Shown here: one piece after another, positions 17,293-25,799 of the stretch
How the letters are laid out: the number at the start of each line of letters is the position of its first letter
Position numbering within the stretch: the first letter of the stretch is position 1
The notes under the pieces: generated by a model
Seen by the model: the letters and a program-made list of their open reading frames with translations, nothing else
The model's database searches: none
What the model was told of the DNA's origin: nothing
Translations under genes and position numbers: made by a program
Origin: Prevotella sp.
Lineage (GTDB): Bacteria; Bacteroidota; Bacteroidia; Bacteroidales; Muribaculaceae
Length of the DNA: 64,000 nucleotides
Assembly: GCA_023662865.1 (NCBI GenBank)
Contig: JAMPIK010000007.1
Coordinates: 17,339 to 81,338, forward strand
Reading direction: 5' to 3'

Positions 17293-17646
17293 ATGACAAT
17301 CTCGCTCGAAGGGGTGCGCTTGTACGGTTATCATGGGGTAATGCCTCAGGAGCGCACCGTGGGGGCGGAATATGAGCTTGATGTTTTTCTGAGTCTTGCA
17401 CCTGTAAATGGCTGTGAGTCAGACAGCATTGAGGATACTCTCTCGTATGCGGATTTGTATTCACTTGTTCAAGAGGAGTTTGGCAAACCTCGCAATCTGC
17501 TTGAGAGCTTGACCGCCGCTATTGCCCGATGTGTATTGAACCGTTGGGAGGAAGTGAGAAGTGTCACGGTGAGAGTGTGCAAGGCGGCGCCACCCATACC
17601 GGCGTTTCGCGGCCGTGCATCTGTGACGTTGACCTTACACCGCTGA
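17293..17646 (+). CDS. folB: Dihydroneopterin aldolase
   Basis: This folate-pathway enzyme of 117 residues cleaves dihydroneopterin. Seen are G-V-R-L-Y-G-Y-H-G-V with P-Q-E-R, whose Glu corresponds to the conserved substrate-binding residue. The segment L-S-Y-A-D-L-Y-S-L-V and the catalytic lysine in V-C-K-A-A-P-P-I follow. A TTG at 17266 is in frame but would overlap rpiB; the ATG at 17293 gives the normal family length and a 4-base gap. Confidence 0.93.
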   Translation: MTISLEGVRLYGYHGVMPQERTVGAEYELDVFLSLAPVNGCESDSIEDTLSYADLYSLVQEEFGKPRNLLESLTAAIARCVLNRWEEVRSVTVRVCKAAPPIPAFRGRASVTLTLHR

Positions 17647-17686
17647 CAAACTATTTGCTGTCTGCAATGTTACAAGAATAGAATGT

Positions 17687-17880
17687 AAGTGGCTGCTCAA
17701 TTTAAATTAATCTTTATGCCGAGCGAATTTTTGAGCAGATTTTGCAAGTTTAAGAGGGAGTTATGCGATCATAACGACCGATGAAACTTGGCAAAATATG
17801 CCAAAATTCGCCGGAATTGTAATATTTGATTTATTTTGAGCGCAGCCACATAAAGTTTAATTTAAATTGAGTAGTCACTT
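17687..17880. mobile_element. MITE-like element, 194 bases, ~32-base terminal inverted repeats
   Basis: The left end begins AAGTGGCTGCTCAATTT at 17687. The right end (17849-17880) is its complement with about 29 of 32 positions matching. ATGT directly flanks both ends (17683-17686 and 17881-17884), consistent with a 4-base target duplication. The interior is also nearly self-complementary, with GTTAT gcgatc ATAAC at the apex near 17760-17775, so the whole element could fold into one long hairpin. No ORF of note lies inside. It separates folB from ferritin. The parent IS is unknown. Confidence 0.7.
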
Positions 17881-17883
17881 ATG

Positions 17884-17910
17884 TGTCTGTCCGGTATAAT
17901 CGGGCAGACA
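17884..17910 (+). other. Hairpin just upstream of the ferritin start
   Basis: TGTCTGTCCG at 17884-17893 pairs with CGGGCAGACA at 17901-17910 (10 bp with one G-T) around a 7-base loop. It ends 25 bases before the ferritin ATG, so it would lie in the leader RNA. It adjoins the MITE-like element. Confidence 0.5.
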
Positions 17911-17935
17911 TGTGAAAATCCAGATTTTAAGAACT

Positions 17936-18457
17936 ATGATAAGCGAAAAACTTCATCAGGCAATCAATGAGCAGATTAATGCTGAAATGTGGTCTGCGTA
18001 TTTGTATTTGTCCATGTCCATGAATGCTGAAAGCATGGGACATAAGGGTGTGGCAAACTGGTTCTATATCCAGTATCGTGAGGAACTTGACCATGCCCGT
18101 ATCTTCATGAATTATCTCAACGCACGCGATTGCAAGGTAGAGCTTAAGGCAATCGCCGAAGTGCCGACAACGTGGGATACCGTGCTTGATATGTTTGTTC
18201 AGACACTTGCCCATGAGCGCAAGGTTACTGCCATGATTAACAATCTTGCTGCCATTGCACACGATGACCGCGACTTCGCCAGTTCAAACCGTTTCATCTG
18301 GTTCATCAACGAGCAGGTTGAAGAAGAAGAGACGGCACGTACAATGATTGATGCGTTCAAGGCTGTCGAGACAAACAAATACGGTATGTATATGCTCGAC
18401 AAAGAGCTTGAGGCGCGTACTTATACCACTCCGGCACCTCTCGCCGCCGGCGAATAA
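17936..18457 (+). CDS. ftnA: Ferritin (FtnA type)
   Basis: This is a non-haem iron-storage ferritin of 173 residues that forms 24-mer cages in the cytoplasm. The four-helix bundle carries the ferroxidase ligands: a Glu in Q-I-N-A-E-M-W-S-A-Y-L-Y-L, then Y-R-E-E-L-D-H-A-R and N-E-Q-V-E-E-E-E-T. The frame opens at 17912, but M-I-S-E-K-L-H at 17936 is the usual start. It is monocistronic, with a MITE-like element and a hairpin upstream and a strong terminator downstream. No Fur box was identified by eye. Confidence 0.95.
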   Translation: MISEKLHQAINEQINAEMWSAYLYLSMSMNAESMGHKGVANWFYIQYREELDHARIFMNYLNARDCKVELKAIAEVPTTWDTVLDMFVQTLAHERKVTAMINNLAAIAHDDRDFASSNRFIWFINEQVEEEETARTMIDAFKAVETNKYGMYMLDKELEARTYTTPAPLAAGE

Positions 18458-18478
18458 ATCAGCACTAATTCAGGAATT

Positions 18479-18531
18479 CTCCCCCGGACATACCGGCATC
18501 AGCCGAGTATGTCCGGGGGAGTCGTATTTTT
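18479..18531. terminator. Terminator of ferritin, probably bidirectional
   Basis: CTCCCCCGGACATAC at 18479-18493 and its exact complement at 18507-18521 make a 15-bp stem with a 13-base loop. GTCGTATTTTT follows on the plus strand. It lies between the convergent ferritin and YczE-like genes. Confidence 0.85.
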
Positions 18532-18567
18532 CGGGGTATTCGCCTGATGCGTCCCCGGGGAGTGTGC

Positions 18568-19209
18568 TTACCGGTGCGAGATGTGAGCGGCGAGACGCGA
18601 AATCAGGGTTACGAGCAGTCCTACAGCTATGGCAGAGACTAATGTGCCTTCATGTACTCCATCCACTTGTCGGGCAAATAAGAATGAGGCAACCAAAGCC
18701 ATGGCCACGAGTGCCAAATCAAATATTACTTTGATATTCCCGAATTTACGATTATAGCGCAATGAAGCGTAGTTTACAAATCCTTCCGCGCTCATTTTTA
18801 CTACATTAGGCTTAATCTCCATATATACTCCCGTGGCCTGCAATATGCAGCCGCAAATCAATATCACAACGCAATATACATATTCAGTAGGTTGAAGTCC
18901 GGACATCAGCCACATATTGAAGTCTATAAATAAGCCGAAAAGAACTGAAAAGGGTAACTGCATTAGAATTTCAATTGTGTCTTTGCGGGTCATTCTGTCG
19001 CGTATAAACAAAAACTGACCGAATATCAAGAGTATATTAAGCAAAATGGTTGCCATGCCCAATGTCAGGGGGGTATGAAGGCTTAAAACGTACGTAAAAC
19101 TTGAAATGGGTGATGTGCCCAACGAAGCTTTGACAATCATAACCACTCCGAGGGTGAGGACATATAGTCCGACAATAAATATTCCGTAACGCTCTAACGG
19201 TTTAGTCAT
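18568..19209 (-). CDS. YczE/YitT-like multi-pass membrane protein
   Basis: This is a 213-residue integral membrane protein with about five or six helices. The N-terminal pattern (Y-G-I-F-I-V-G-L-Y-V-L-T-L-G-V-V-M with K-A-S-L-G-T-S-P-I-S-S) resembles the YczE/YyaS and DUF6198 group. Members have no agreed transport substrate. It sits 133 bases downstream of nuoN on the same strand but behind an imperfect hairpin, so it may or may not be read with the nuo cluster. Confidence 0.8.
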   Translation of the reverse strand: MTKPLERYGIFIVGLYVLTLGVVMIVKASLGTSPISSFTYVLSLHTPLTLGMATILLNILLIFGQFLFIRDRMTRKDTIEILMQLPFSVLFGLFIDFNMWLMSGLQPTEYVYCVVILICGCILQATGVYMEIKPNVVKMSAEGFVNYASLRYNRKFGNIKVIFDLALVAMALVASFLFARQVDGVHEGTLVSAIAVGLLVTLISRLAAHISHR

Positions 19210-19268
19210 TTAAAGTAAAGTTTTATATGTTGCGATATCGGCGCAAATGCCGATGTGCCATAAGAAAT

Positions 19269-19296
19269 GTGACTCCCCTTAAAAAAGGAGAGCCAC
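19269..19296 (-). terminator. Possible terminator after nuoN
   Basis: GTGACTCCCCTT (19269-19280) pairs with AAGGAGAGCCAC (19285-19296) through 12 positions with two wobble pairs. In the minus transcript it follows the nuoN stop by about 45 bases. There is no T-run after the stem, so termination may be partial. Confidence 0.45.
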
Positions 19297-19342
19297 ACAT
19301 GAATTATGAAACAATATCGAATTGTTATTGAAAGGCGTTGTC

Positions 19343-20824
19343 TCAGCCGATAAGGCCGAAGAAGCCGTTGGCTGTTGCCATGTCGCTTACACAGTAGATG
19401 TAACCGTAGATGCAACTTACAAGGCCGAGCAATACAATGCCGAGTGTGCATATCCACAAAGCAACTCTTTCATTGCAGGGACTCTTGAATGCGGCAATTT
19501 TGGGTTCGTTCGGACTAATCCACATTGCTTTGACCACGAGCAGGTAGTAGTAAAGCGAAATGATAGTGTTAATCAAGGCTATCAATACGAGTATGTAAAG
19601 CGCAATGCTGCCTGACTCCAATGCACCGGTGAATATAAGTATCTTTGAGAAGAATCCGGCAAAAGGAGGTATACCGGCAAGGGAGAAGACTGCCAATGTC
19701 ATGGCAAATGACAGCCAGGGGTTAGTCTTGTGCAGGCCTTTGTAGTCGTCCATGCTTACCATGCCGGTTTTGTTCTCAATAGCTTGGATTACGCCGAAGA
19801 CACCGAGGTTGGAGAATACATAGACGAGGATGTAGAATATCATGGAGGCCATGCCGATTGTGTTGGCAGCAATAATGCCGAGCATGATATAACCGGCTTG
19901 TGACACGGAGGAGAATGCCATAAATCGCTTCATATCGCGCTGGCGTATTGCGAACAAGTTGCCGACGGTAATAGTGAGTATAATGAGAGCATACATCATC
20001 CATTCCCAGATATCGGCATATACAGCGCCAAACACTTGGCAAAGCACTACAAGGAATGCAAATGCGGCAGAGCCTTTGGAGATGACTGACAGATATGAGG
20101 TAACCGAAGTGGGTGCACCTTGATATACATCTGCTGTCCACAAATGGAACGGTACCAATGAGAGCTTGAAACCGAAGCCTGAGATTAAGAATGCCAGGGC
20201 TACAATAAGCAATGCGCTGTTTTCTCCGTTAAGCACTGACAGAGCTATATCTTCAAAATACAGTGAGCCGGTTGAGAGTGCGTAAACGAAGCTCAAACCC
20301 ATCATCAGTATAGCGGAGGAGAAGACAGCTGTGAAGATATATTTGATAGCTGCTTCGTGGCTTTCATATTTGTTTTTGTTGAAGGCAACCATTGCGGCCA
20401 AAGGCAGTGAGGCGCTTTCCAAACCGATGATGAACAGCAGAAAGTGGCGTGCTGAAATCATCAGGTACATACCGAACAGAGTAACAAGCATAAGTTCGAA
20501 GAATTCACCTCTTCTTACAGCGGCTTGCTCCGAGTCAATCCATTTTACGGCTTGCAGGAACACAATGAATGTACCGACATTCAAAATGGACTTCAAGCAT
20601 GAGATTACGGGAGAGGTTTCGTACATTCCGGCAAATGCTTCACCGGTGCAGTTACAGAAGAAACCATATACGGTTGCTGCTCCGAAAAGTACGATTGTGA
20701 GAGGAGTTACAATCTTACGCTGACTCTTACCGCAGAAAGTATCGAATAAGAAGACGATTAGGAACACTGCCAAAACAAGCAGCTCCATGCGCATCGTGAA
20801 AAAGTCTGAATAATTTATTTCCAT
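19343..20824 (-). CDS. nuoN: NADH-quinone oxidoreductase subunit N
   Basis: This antiporter-like proton-pumping subunit of complex I has 493 residues and about 14 helices. Family motifs include L-V-P-F-H-L-W-T-A-D-V-Y-Q-G-A-P-T and the helix-7/8 lysines. S-S-V-S-Q-A-G-Y-I and F-S-L-A-G-I-P-P-F-A-G-F-F-S-K are also clear. The frame runs to 20839, but the ATG at 20824 is used. It is the last gene of the merged nuo-atp block, 22 bases after nuoM. Confidence 0.96.
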   Translation of the reverse strand: MEINYSDFFTMRMELLVLAVFLIVFLFDTFCGKSQRKIVTPLTIVLFGAATVYGFFCNCTGEAFAGMYETSPVISCLKSILNVGTFIVFLQAVKWIDSEQAAVRRGEFFELMLVTLFGMYLMISARHFLLFIIGLESASLPLAAMVAFNKNKYESHEAAIKYIFTAVFSSAILMMGLSFVYALSTGSLYFEDIALSVLNGENSALLIVALAFLISGFGFKLSLVPFHLWTADVYQGAPTSVTSYLSVISKGSAAFAFLVVLCQVFGAVYADIWEWMMYALIILTITVGNLFAIRQRDMKRFMAFSSVSQAGYIMLGIIAANTIGMASMIFYILVYVFSNLGVFGVIQAIENKTGMVSMDDYKGLHKTNPWLSFAMTLAVFSLAGIPPFAGFFSKILIFTGALESGSIALYILVLIALINTIISLYYYLLVVKAMWISPNEPKIAAFKSPCNERVALWICTLGIVLLGLVSCIYGYIYCVSDMATANGFFGLIG

Positions 20825-20846
20825 GTCTGTAATATTCAATACCGAT

Positions 20847-22364
20847 TTAAATTACTTTTGTAAGGTTCTCGATTATGGGAGTAAAGCTTGCCTGAATTGT
20901 TTCGTTAATCCAGTTGGGGAAACAACCGATAGCAGCAATACAAACGATGAGTGTCACAGTGGAGAGGCGTTCCCACCAAGCGGCATCGGTGAGTTGGCGG
21001 TGGTGTTCGTCTTGCACAGGACCGAGCAATAGCTTCCCGACTACACGCAGAATGTAAACGGCAGTAATCACGATTGAGCAGGTTGCTGCAATCACGAATA
21101 TGCGGTGGAACATATCTGCATCTTGGAAAGATCCGAAAAAGATTGTCATCTCAGCTACGAAACCGGAAAGGCCGGGCAGTCCGAGTGAAGCGAAACCGGC
21201 AATCATATAGCAGACACCCAAGTAAGGCATTATCTGCATCAATCCTCCCATTTTGCGAATGTCACGAGTGTGAGTACGACCGTAAATCATACCGATGAGA
21301 GCAAAGAAGAGGGCTGTCATCAAACCGTGAGAGAGCATTTGCAGAATTGCACCGGTCATTGCTGTTGTGTTGAGCATCAGGATTGCGAACAATACCATAC
21401 CGCAGTGTGACACTGATGAGTAAGCATTGATGTATTTAAGGTCGGTCTGTACGCAAGCGGAGAATGCACCGTAGACAATACTGATACCGGTGAGCACTAT
21501 GAAAATCCATGCGAGTTCGTTGGCTGCCTGAGGCAGAAGGTAGATAGCAATACGGAAGCAGCCGTAACCACCGAGCTTCATAAGCACGCCGGCGTGAAGC
21601 ATTGACACGGCGGTGGGAGCACATGCGTGACCGTCGGGGCTCCATGTGTGGAAGGGGAACATTGCACCAAGCACACCGAAACCTACGAATGTCATCGGGA
21701 AGAGGAAGTATTGCCAACCTGCGGGGATTGCGCCGTTGCGGGCAATCTCAAGTATATTCCATGTGTGAGCCGCACCGTCTGCGCTCGGTCCGGAATGCCA
21801 GTAAATACCGAGCAAACCGAGCATCAGGAATGCGGATCCGCCCATGAGCATAAGGGTCAACTTCATTGCGGAATACTCTTTGCGGCCTGTGCCCCACACA
21901 CCGATGAGCAGATACATCGGGATAAGAGCAACCTCATAGAACATGAACATTGTGAAGATGTCTATGCAGATGAAGAAGCCGAACACACCCATTGAGAGCA
22001 GAGCGAACCACAAGAAGAAGTTGCGGGGCAGCGGGTCAATTTTCCAAGAAGCAAATGTTCCGGCAAATACTATAATTGAGGAAAGCATCAGCATGAGAAC
22101 TGAAATACCGTCTACACCTACTGCAAGGTGAATGTTGAGAGGGGCATACCACATCCAACTTCCGGTGTAGAGCATTTCGGCGGCGTTGCCGGCAGCCCGT
22201 TGGCCGAGGAAATCAATGCAAAGGTAGCCGGAAAGAATCAGAAGCGCGGTAGAGAGCACTACCATGACAGTGCGTATCTGGTTCATATTGCGGCAGATTG
22301 CCAATCCCAGAAGCATAAGCATCGGGAGTATGACAAACCAAATCAATATATTAGAAAGTATCAT
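20847..22364 (-). CDS. nuoM: NADH-quinone oxidoreductase subunit M
   Basis: This is an antiporter-like membrane subunit of complex I, 505 residues. It has M-F-Y-E-V-A-L-I-P-M-Y-L-L-I-G with the conserved glutamate in helix 5. P-F-H-T-W-S-P-D-G-H-A-C-A-P-T and V-L-M-K-L-G-G-Y-G are typical NuoM stretches. It starts 34 bases after nuoL. It takes part in proton pumping across the cytoplasmic membrane. Confidence 0.97.
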   Translation of the reverse strand: MILSNILIWFVILPMLMLLGLAICRNMNQIRTVMVVLSTALLILSGYLCIDFLGQRAAGNAAEMLYTGSWMWYAPLNIHLAVGVDGISVLMLMLSSIIVFAGTFASWKIDPLPRNFFLWFALLSMGVFGFFICIDIFTMFMFYEVALIPMYLLIGVWGTGRKEYSAMKLTLMLMGGSAFLMLGLLGIYWHSGPSADGAAHTWNILEIARNGAIPAGWQYFLFPMTFVGFGVLGAMFPFHTWSPDGHACAPTAVSMLHAGVLMKLGGYGCFRIAIYLLPQAANELAWIFIVLTGISIVYGAFSACVQTDLKYINAYSSVSHCGMVLFAILMLNTTAMTGAILQMLSHGLMTALFFALIGMIYGRTHTRDIRKMGGLMQIMPYLGVCYMIAGFASLGLPGLSGFVAEMTIFFGSFQDADMFHRIFVIAATCSIVITAVYILRVVGKLLLGPVQDEHHRQLTDAAWWERLSTVTLIVCIAAIGCFPNWINETIQASFTPIIENLTKVI

Positions 22365-22398
22365 AGATAATTGTTGATTTTAGGTCTTCTGATTCTTA

Positions 22399-24342
22399 TT
22401 AAAGTACTACCCACATTGTAACTGCGGCAAGCGCGATTGCACCGATAAAGTACCACCAAACGTAAGCCTGAATATTGCCGCTTTGCAATCCGCGAATAGC
22501 ATAGGAGGTTTTTTGCGTAACTTTTGCAAACATATCCATTGTGCCGTCGATAATGTGGCGGTCAAACCATGCAATGCTGCTGCATATTACACCGAAGATT
22601 ACTTTGTGTGTAACCCACATATAGATTTCGTCCCAATAGAAGCGACGGTGTGCCGCTTGCCATAGTCCGGGCCAAACGGCGGCGAACTTGTCGGGCAGAG
22701 AGTTCTTTTTGCGGTACATTACGGTAGCCAATGCAATAGCTGCAATTGCCACTATCAATGAGGGAACTGCAATTTGCGCCCATTCAATGTGAATGTCGTA
22801 GGATTCATGGTTCCATGTCACTAAATGTCCGAAAGGAATGAAACCGGCTACGCAGCTCACAGCGGCAAGAATAATGAGCGGGAGACTCATCTGCCAAGGT
22901 GCATCGTGCGGTTTGTGGTGTTTGTAATGAGGATTTTCCTCCCACCAGAAGATGAGGTAGTAGAGACGGAACATATAGAAAGCTGTAAGGCCGGCTACAC
23001 ATGTCATCCATACACCCCAGAAGGTAGAGTAAGCGTACATTGCCGCGAGCATTTCATCTTTTGAGAAGAAGCCGGCAAAGGGGTAGATACCGGCAATTGC
23101 AAGACAGCCGATGAGGAATGTCCAATGGGTAATCGGCATGTATTTGCGAAGGCCGCCCATGGAAGTATAGTCGTTGGAGTGAACGGCGTGTATCAAAGCA
23201 CCTGCACCGAGGAAGAGGAGCGCTTTAAACATCGCGTGTGTGAAAAGGTGGAACATGGAGGCCATGTAACCGAGGCCATGGTGTCCGGGTTCGCCCATAC
23301 CGTTGCCGGCACAACCTAAGGATACCATCATGAAGGCAATCTGGGAAATGGTTGAGAAGGCGAGTACACGTTTGATGTCAACTTGTGCACAAGCTACAAC
23401 CGCGGCGTACAGTGCTGTTATTGCACCGACAACTGTAATGAAGTCCATTGCGAAGGGCTCCAATACATAGAGAGGGAACATACGCGCTACGAGGTAAACG
23501 CCGGCTACCACCATTGTGGCTGCGTGGATAAGTGCAGAAACCGGTGTGGGACCTTCCATAGCATCGGGCAGCCAAATGTGTAAAGGCATCATTGCAGATT
23601 TACCCATACCTCCGGTGAAAATGAGAACCAATGCCCATGTCAGAACGGATCCACCGAGGAATGTGGCGCCGCCGGTGCTGAGGAGTACCTGCTGAGGTTC
23701 GCCGGTGAGTTCGATGAAGTTGAATGTCGGCATATAGTAGCTGAGTACCAAAATACCAATCAACATACCGAGGTCGGCAAAACGTGTAACGATAAATGCT
23801 TTTTTGGAGGCTGAAACTGCTGAGGGCAACTTATAATAGAAGCCGATGAGCAGATATGAGCTTACACCCACAAGCTCCCAGAAAATGTACATTTGGAAAA
23901 TGTTGGTTGCCACAACCAAGCCGAGCATTGAGAATGAGAAAAGAGACAGAAACGCATAAAAGCGTTGGAAGCCTTTTTCTCCCTCCATGTATCCCCAAGA
24001 GTACAGGTGCACGAAAAATGATATTGTAGTAATAACTACAAGCATCATGGCACTGATGGGGTCGAGCAGGAAGCCGAGTTTTACGACAAGTCTTTCTGTA
24101 AAGGCGAGCCATGTGACATCAAAAACTTCAAGCTGTTGGCGAATGCCGTCCACAATGAAGGCGGCATCTCCGCTGAAGAAGTAAGTGAACGCCACTGTGT
24201 AGCAGAGAACCATGGTGGTACCCATACCGCAAATACCGAGGATACCGGCCAGCTTGTGGCTCATCTTCATTCCGAGTAGTCCCAAGATAAGGAACATCGT
24301 AATCGGAATCGCGAGGATTAAAATCGGAAGTGTGATATCCAT
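22399..24342 (-). CDS. nuoL: NADH-quinone oxidoreductase subunit L
   Basis: This is the distal antiporter-like subunit of complex I, 647 residues, including the long lateral helix that braces the membrane arm. Diagnostic segments are F-W-E-L-V-G-V-S-S-Y-L-L-I-G-F-Y, P-L-H-I-W-L-P-D-A-M-E-G-P-T-P-V-S-A-L-I-H-A-A-T-M-V and F-A-G-F-F-S-K-D. The C-terminal hydrophobic helix expected after the lateral helix is present. It starts 3 bases after nuoK, indicating tight coupling. Confidence 0.97.
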   Translation of the reverse strand: MDITLPILILAIPITMFLILGLLGMKMSHKLAGILGICGMGTTMVLCYTVAFTYFFSGDAAFIVDGIRQQLEVFDVTWLAFTERLVVKLGFLLDPISAMMLVVITTISFFVHLYSWGYMEGEKGFQRFYAFLSLFSFSMLGLVVATNIFQMYIFWELVGVSSYLLIGFYYKLPSAVSASKKAFIVTRFADLGMLIGILVLSYYMPTFNFIELTGEPQQVLLSTGGATFLGGSVLTWALVLIFTGGMGKSAMMPLHIWLPDAMEGPTPVSALIHAATMVVAGVYLVARMFPLYVLEPFAMDFITVVGAITALYAAVVACAQVDIKRVLAFSTISQIAFMMVSLGCAGNGMGEPGHHGLGYMASMFHLFTHAMFKALLFLGAGALIHAVHSNDYTSMGGLRKYMPITHWTFLIGCLAIAGIYPFAGFFSKDEMLAAMYAYSTFWGVWMTCVAGLTAFYMFRLYYLIFWWEENPHYKHHKPHDAPWQMSLPLIILAAVSCVAGFIPFGHLVTWNHESYDIHIEWAQIAVPSLIVAIAAIALATVMYRKKNSLPDKFAAVWPGLWQAAHRRFYWDEIYMWVTHKVIFGVICSSIAWFDRHIIDGTMDMFAKVTQKTSYAIRGLQSGNIQAYVWWYFIGAIALAAVTMWVVL

Positions 24343-24345
24343 ATC

Positions 24346-24657
24346 TTAGAATTTCATTTTATTTGTAGCGCTGATGTCAACATTTTTAACGGCGCGATAT
24401 ATGTTAATTACAATAGCTATTGCCAAAGCCGTTTCTGCTGCAGCGATTCCGATTGAGAATAGAGTAAAGAACATACCCTCAAGCGAGCCGGGGAACAAGA
24501 AACGATTGAAGATTACGAAATTGAGGTCGACGGAGTTGAGCATCAATTCCAAAGAGATGAGTATGGCAATTAAATTTTTTCTGGTAATAAAGCCGAAGAC
24601 ACCGCAAGCAAACATAAGCAGACTCGGCACCAGATACATAAGCATATTCAGTTCCAT
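24346..24657 (-). CDS. nuoK: NADH-quinone oxidoreductase subunit K
   Basis: This small three-helix membrane subunit of complex I has 103 residues. The pattern G-F-I-T-R-K-N-L-I-A-I-L-I-S-L-E-L-M-L-N-S-V-x-L holds the conserved membrane glutamate. A second glutamate is in A-A-E-T-A-L-A-I-A-I-V. It lies between nuoJ (12 bases) and nuoL (3 bases). The C-terminal tail is short and charged, as usual. Confidence 0.95.
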   Translation of the reverse strand: MELNMLMYLVPSLLMFACGVFGFITRKNLIAILISLELMLNSVDLNFVIFNRFLFPGSLEGMFFTLFSIGIAAAETALAIAIVINIYRAVKNVDISATNKMKF

Positions 24658-24669
24658 AGGTCTATAATA

Positions 24670-25194
24670 TTATCTATCGCGGGCAATTGTCACACCACCA
24701 ATTATACATGCAAGTAACAACACACTGACTGCCTCAAAGGGAAGCAGATAACCGAACTTGTCTGTGCTCAACATCTTGGCACCGATTGTGTGCATGTCAA
24801 AATTGTCTGCGGCAATCACAGTAGAAAGGCTTATGCCTTCTGCAAACTGCATATTGTACAGAGCAAATCCGAGCAGGAGGACGCCGAACACGGCGGCACT
24901 AACCCCCATAAGCTTACGGTGAGAACCCGGCATGGAGGCATCTTGATCGGGACGATGCGTCAGTAAGATGGAGAACACAAAAAGAACCAATATACCACCT
25001 GCATAAACGGCTATTTGCACAGCTCCAAGAAACTGGTAGCCGAGTTGAAAGTAGACTACGGCTGTTCCTATCAGAACAAAGAGCAAATAGGTAGCTGCAC
25101 GCAGTATTTTGCGAGTGGTGACAGTCATCACCGAGAAGATGATGATTATCAGCGACACCACGAAATACAATACGATATTTCCTATAGATTCCAT
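24670..25194 (-). CDS. nuoJ: NADH-quinone oxidoreductase subunit J
   Basis: This membrane subunit of complex I has 174 residues and five helices. Recognisable parts are T-R-K-I-L-R-A-A-T-Y-L-L-F-V-L-I-G, then Q-F-L-G-A-V-Q-I-A-V-Y-A-G-G-I-L-V-L-F-V-F-S-I, the conserved pi-bulge helix region of NuoJ. It ends with a final helix, L-L-L-A-C-I-I-G-G-V-T-I-A. It starts 8 bases after nuoI. Confidence 0.95.
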   Translation of the reverse strand: MESIGNIVLYFVVSLIIIIFSVMTVTTRKILRAATYLLFVLIGTAVVYFQLGYQFLGAVQIAVYAGGILVLFVFSILLTHRPDQDASMPGSHRKLMGVSAAVFGVLLLGFALYNMQFAEGISLSTVIAADNFDMHTIGAKMLSTDKFGYLLPFEAVSVLLLACIIGGVTIARDR

Positions 25195-25202
25195 TATGTA
25201 GA

Positions 25203-25784
25203 TTATTTATTATCAGTTTGAGATGCCTGTGGTTTGGTCGGGTCGGCACTTGCCGGTGTCGTTTTTTTTGTATCGGCATCTTGTTTGGGTGCCGGGGCTG
25301 CCGCCGGTTTGGGAGCCGGTTGCGGATCAGGAACTTCCGGTTTATAGTTCAGAGTCTTTACCAAAGAACCGCGAGTGAACACTGCCTGCTCAAAGTCGTT
25401 TGAGAATTCAAGAGCATCTTGAGGACAAGTGGTGACGCAAAGCATACAGAATGTGCAGCTTCCGAGGTCGTAAAAATACTTGTCAAGTTTGCGTTTCTTT
25501 TTGCCGTCGGGGAGCTCCACCATTTTTGTTTGGAGCTTAATGGTGCCGTTCGGGCAATTCATCTGGCAAATACCGCAGGCGATACATTTGTGTCGACCTT
25601 CGGCATCGTATTTAAGTGTCAGTTCGGCACGAAATCTGTCGGCGATTTTTAATGTGTCGCGGTTTTCGGGATAACATTCAGTTACTTTGGGTGTAACAAG
25701 CTCCTTGGCGGTAACTTGCATACCGTTTACAAGGCTCTTGAGACCATTACCTAAACCCGAGAAATATTCTTTTACACTACCCAT
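25203..25784 (-). CDS. nuoI: NADH-quinone oxidoreductase subunit I with long low-complexity tail
   Basis: This is the ferredoxin-like subunit of complex I, 193 residues. It carries two [4Fe-4S] motifs, C-I-A-C-G-I-C-Q-M-N-C-P near 67 and C-T-F-C-M-L-C-V-T-T-C-P near 108, which form N6a and N6b. After residue about 145 the chain becomes a Pro/Ala/Lys/Thr-rich tail of some 45 residues, not part of the classical fold. Since no NuoEFG is encoded here, the tail could be a docking region for another electron donor; that is speculation. It begins 15 bases after atpG, marking the junction of the two systems. Confidence 0.94.
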   Translation of the reverse strand: MGSVKEYFSGLGNGLKSLVNGMQVTAKELVTPKVTECYPENRDTLKIADRFRAELTLKYDAEGRHKCIACGICQMNCPNGTIKLQTKMVELPDGKKKRKLDKYFYDLGSCTFCMLCVTTCPQDALEFSNDFEQAVFTRGSLVKTLNYKPEVPDPQPAPKPAAAPAPKQDADTKKTTPASADPTKPQASQTDNK

Positions 25785-25799
25785 GAAAATATTCCGGTA

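Noticed and set aside
21627..21995. Cys/His-rich frame opposite nuoM
   Set aside because: The C-x-x-C-like look comes from antisense reading of membrane-helix codons; nuoM is certain.
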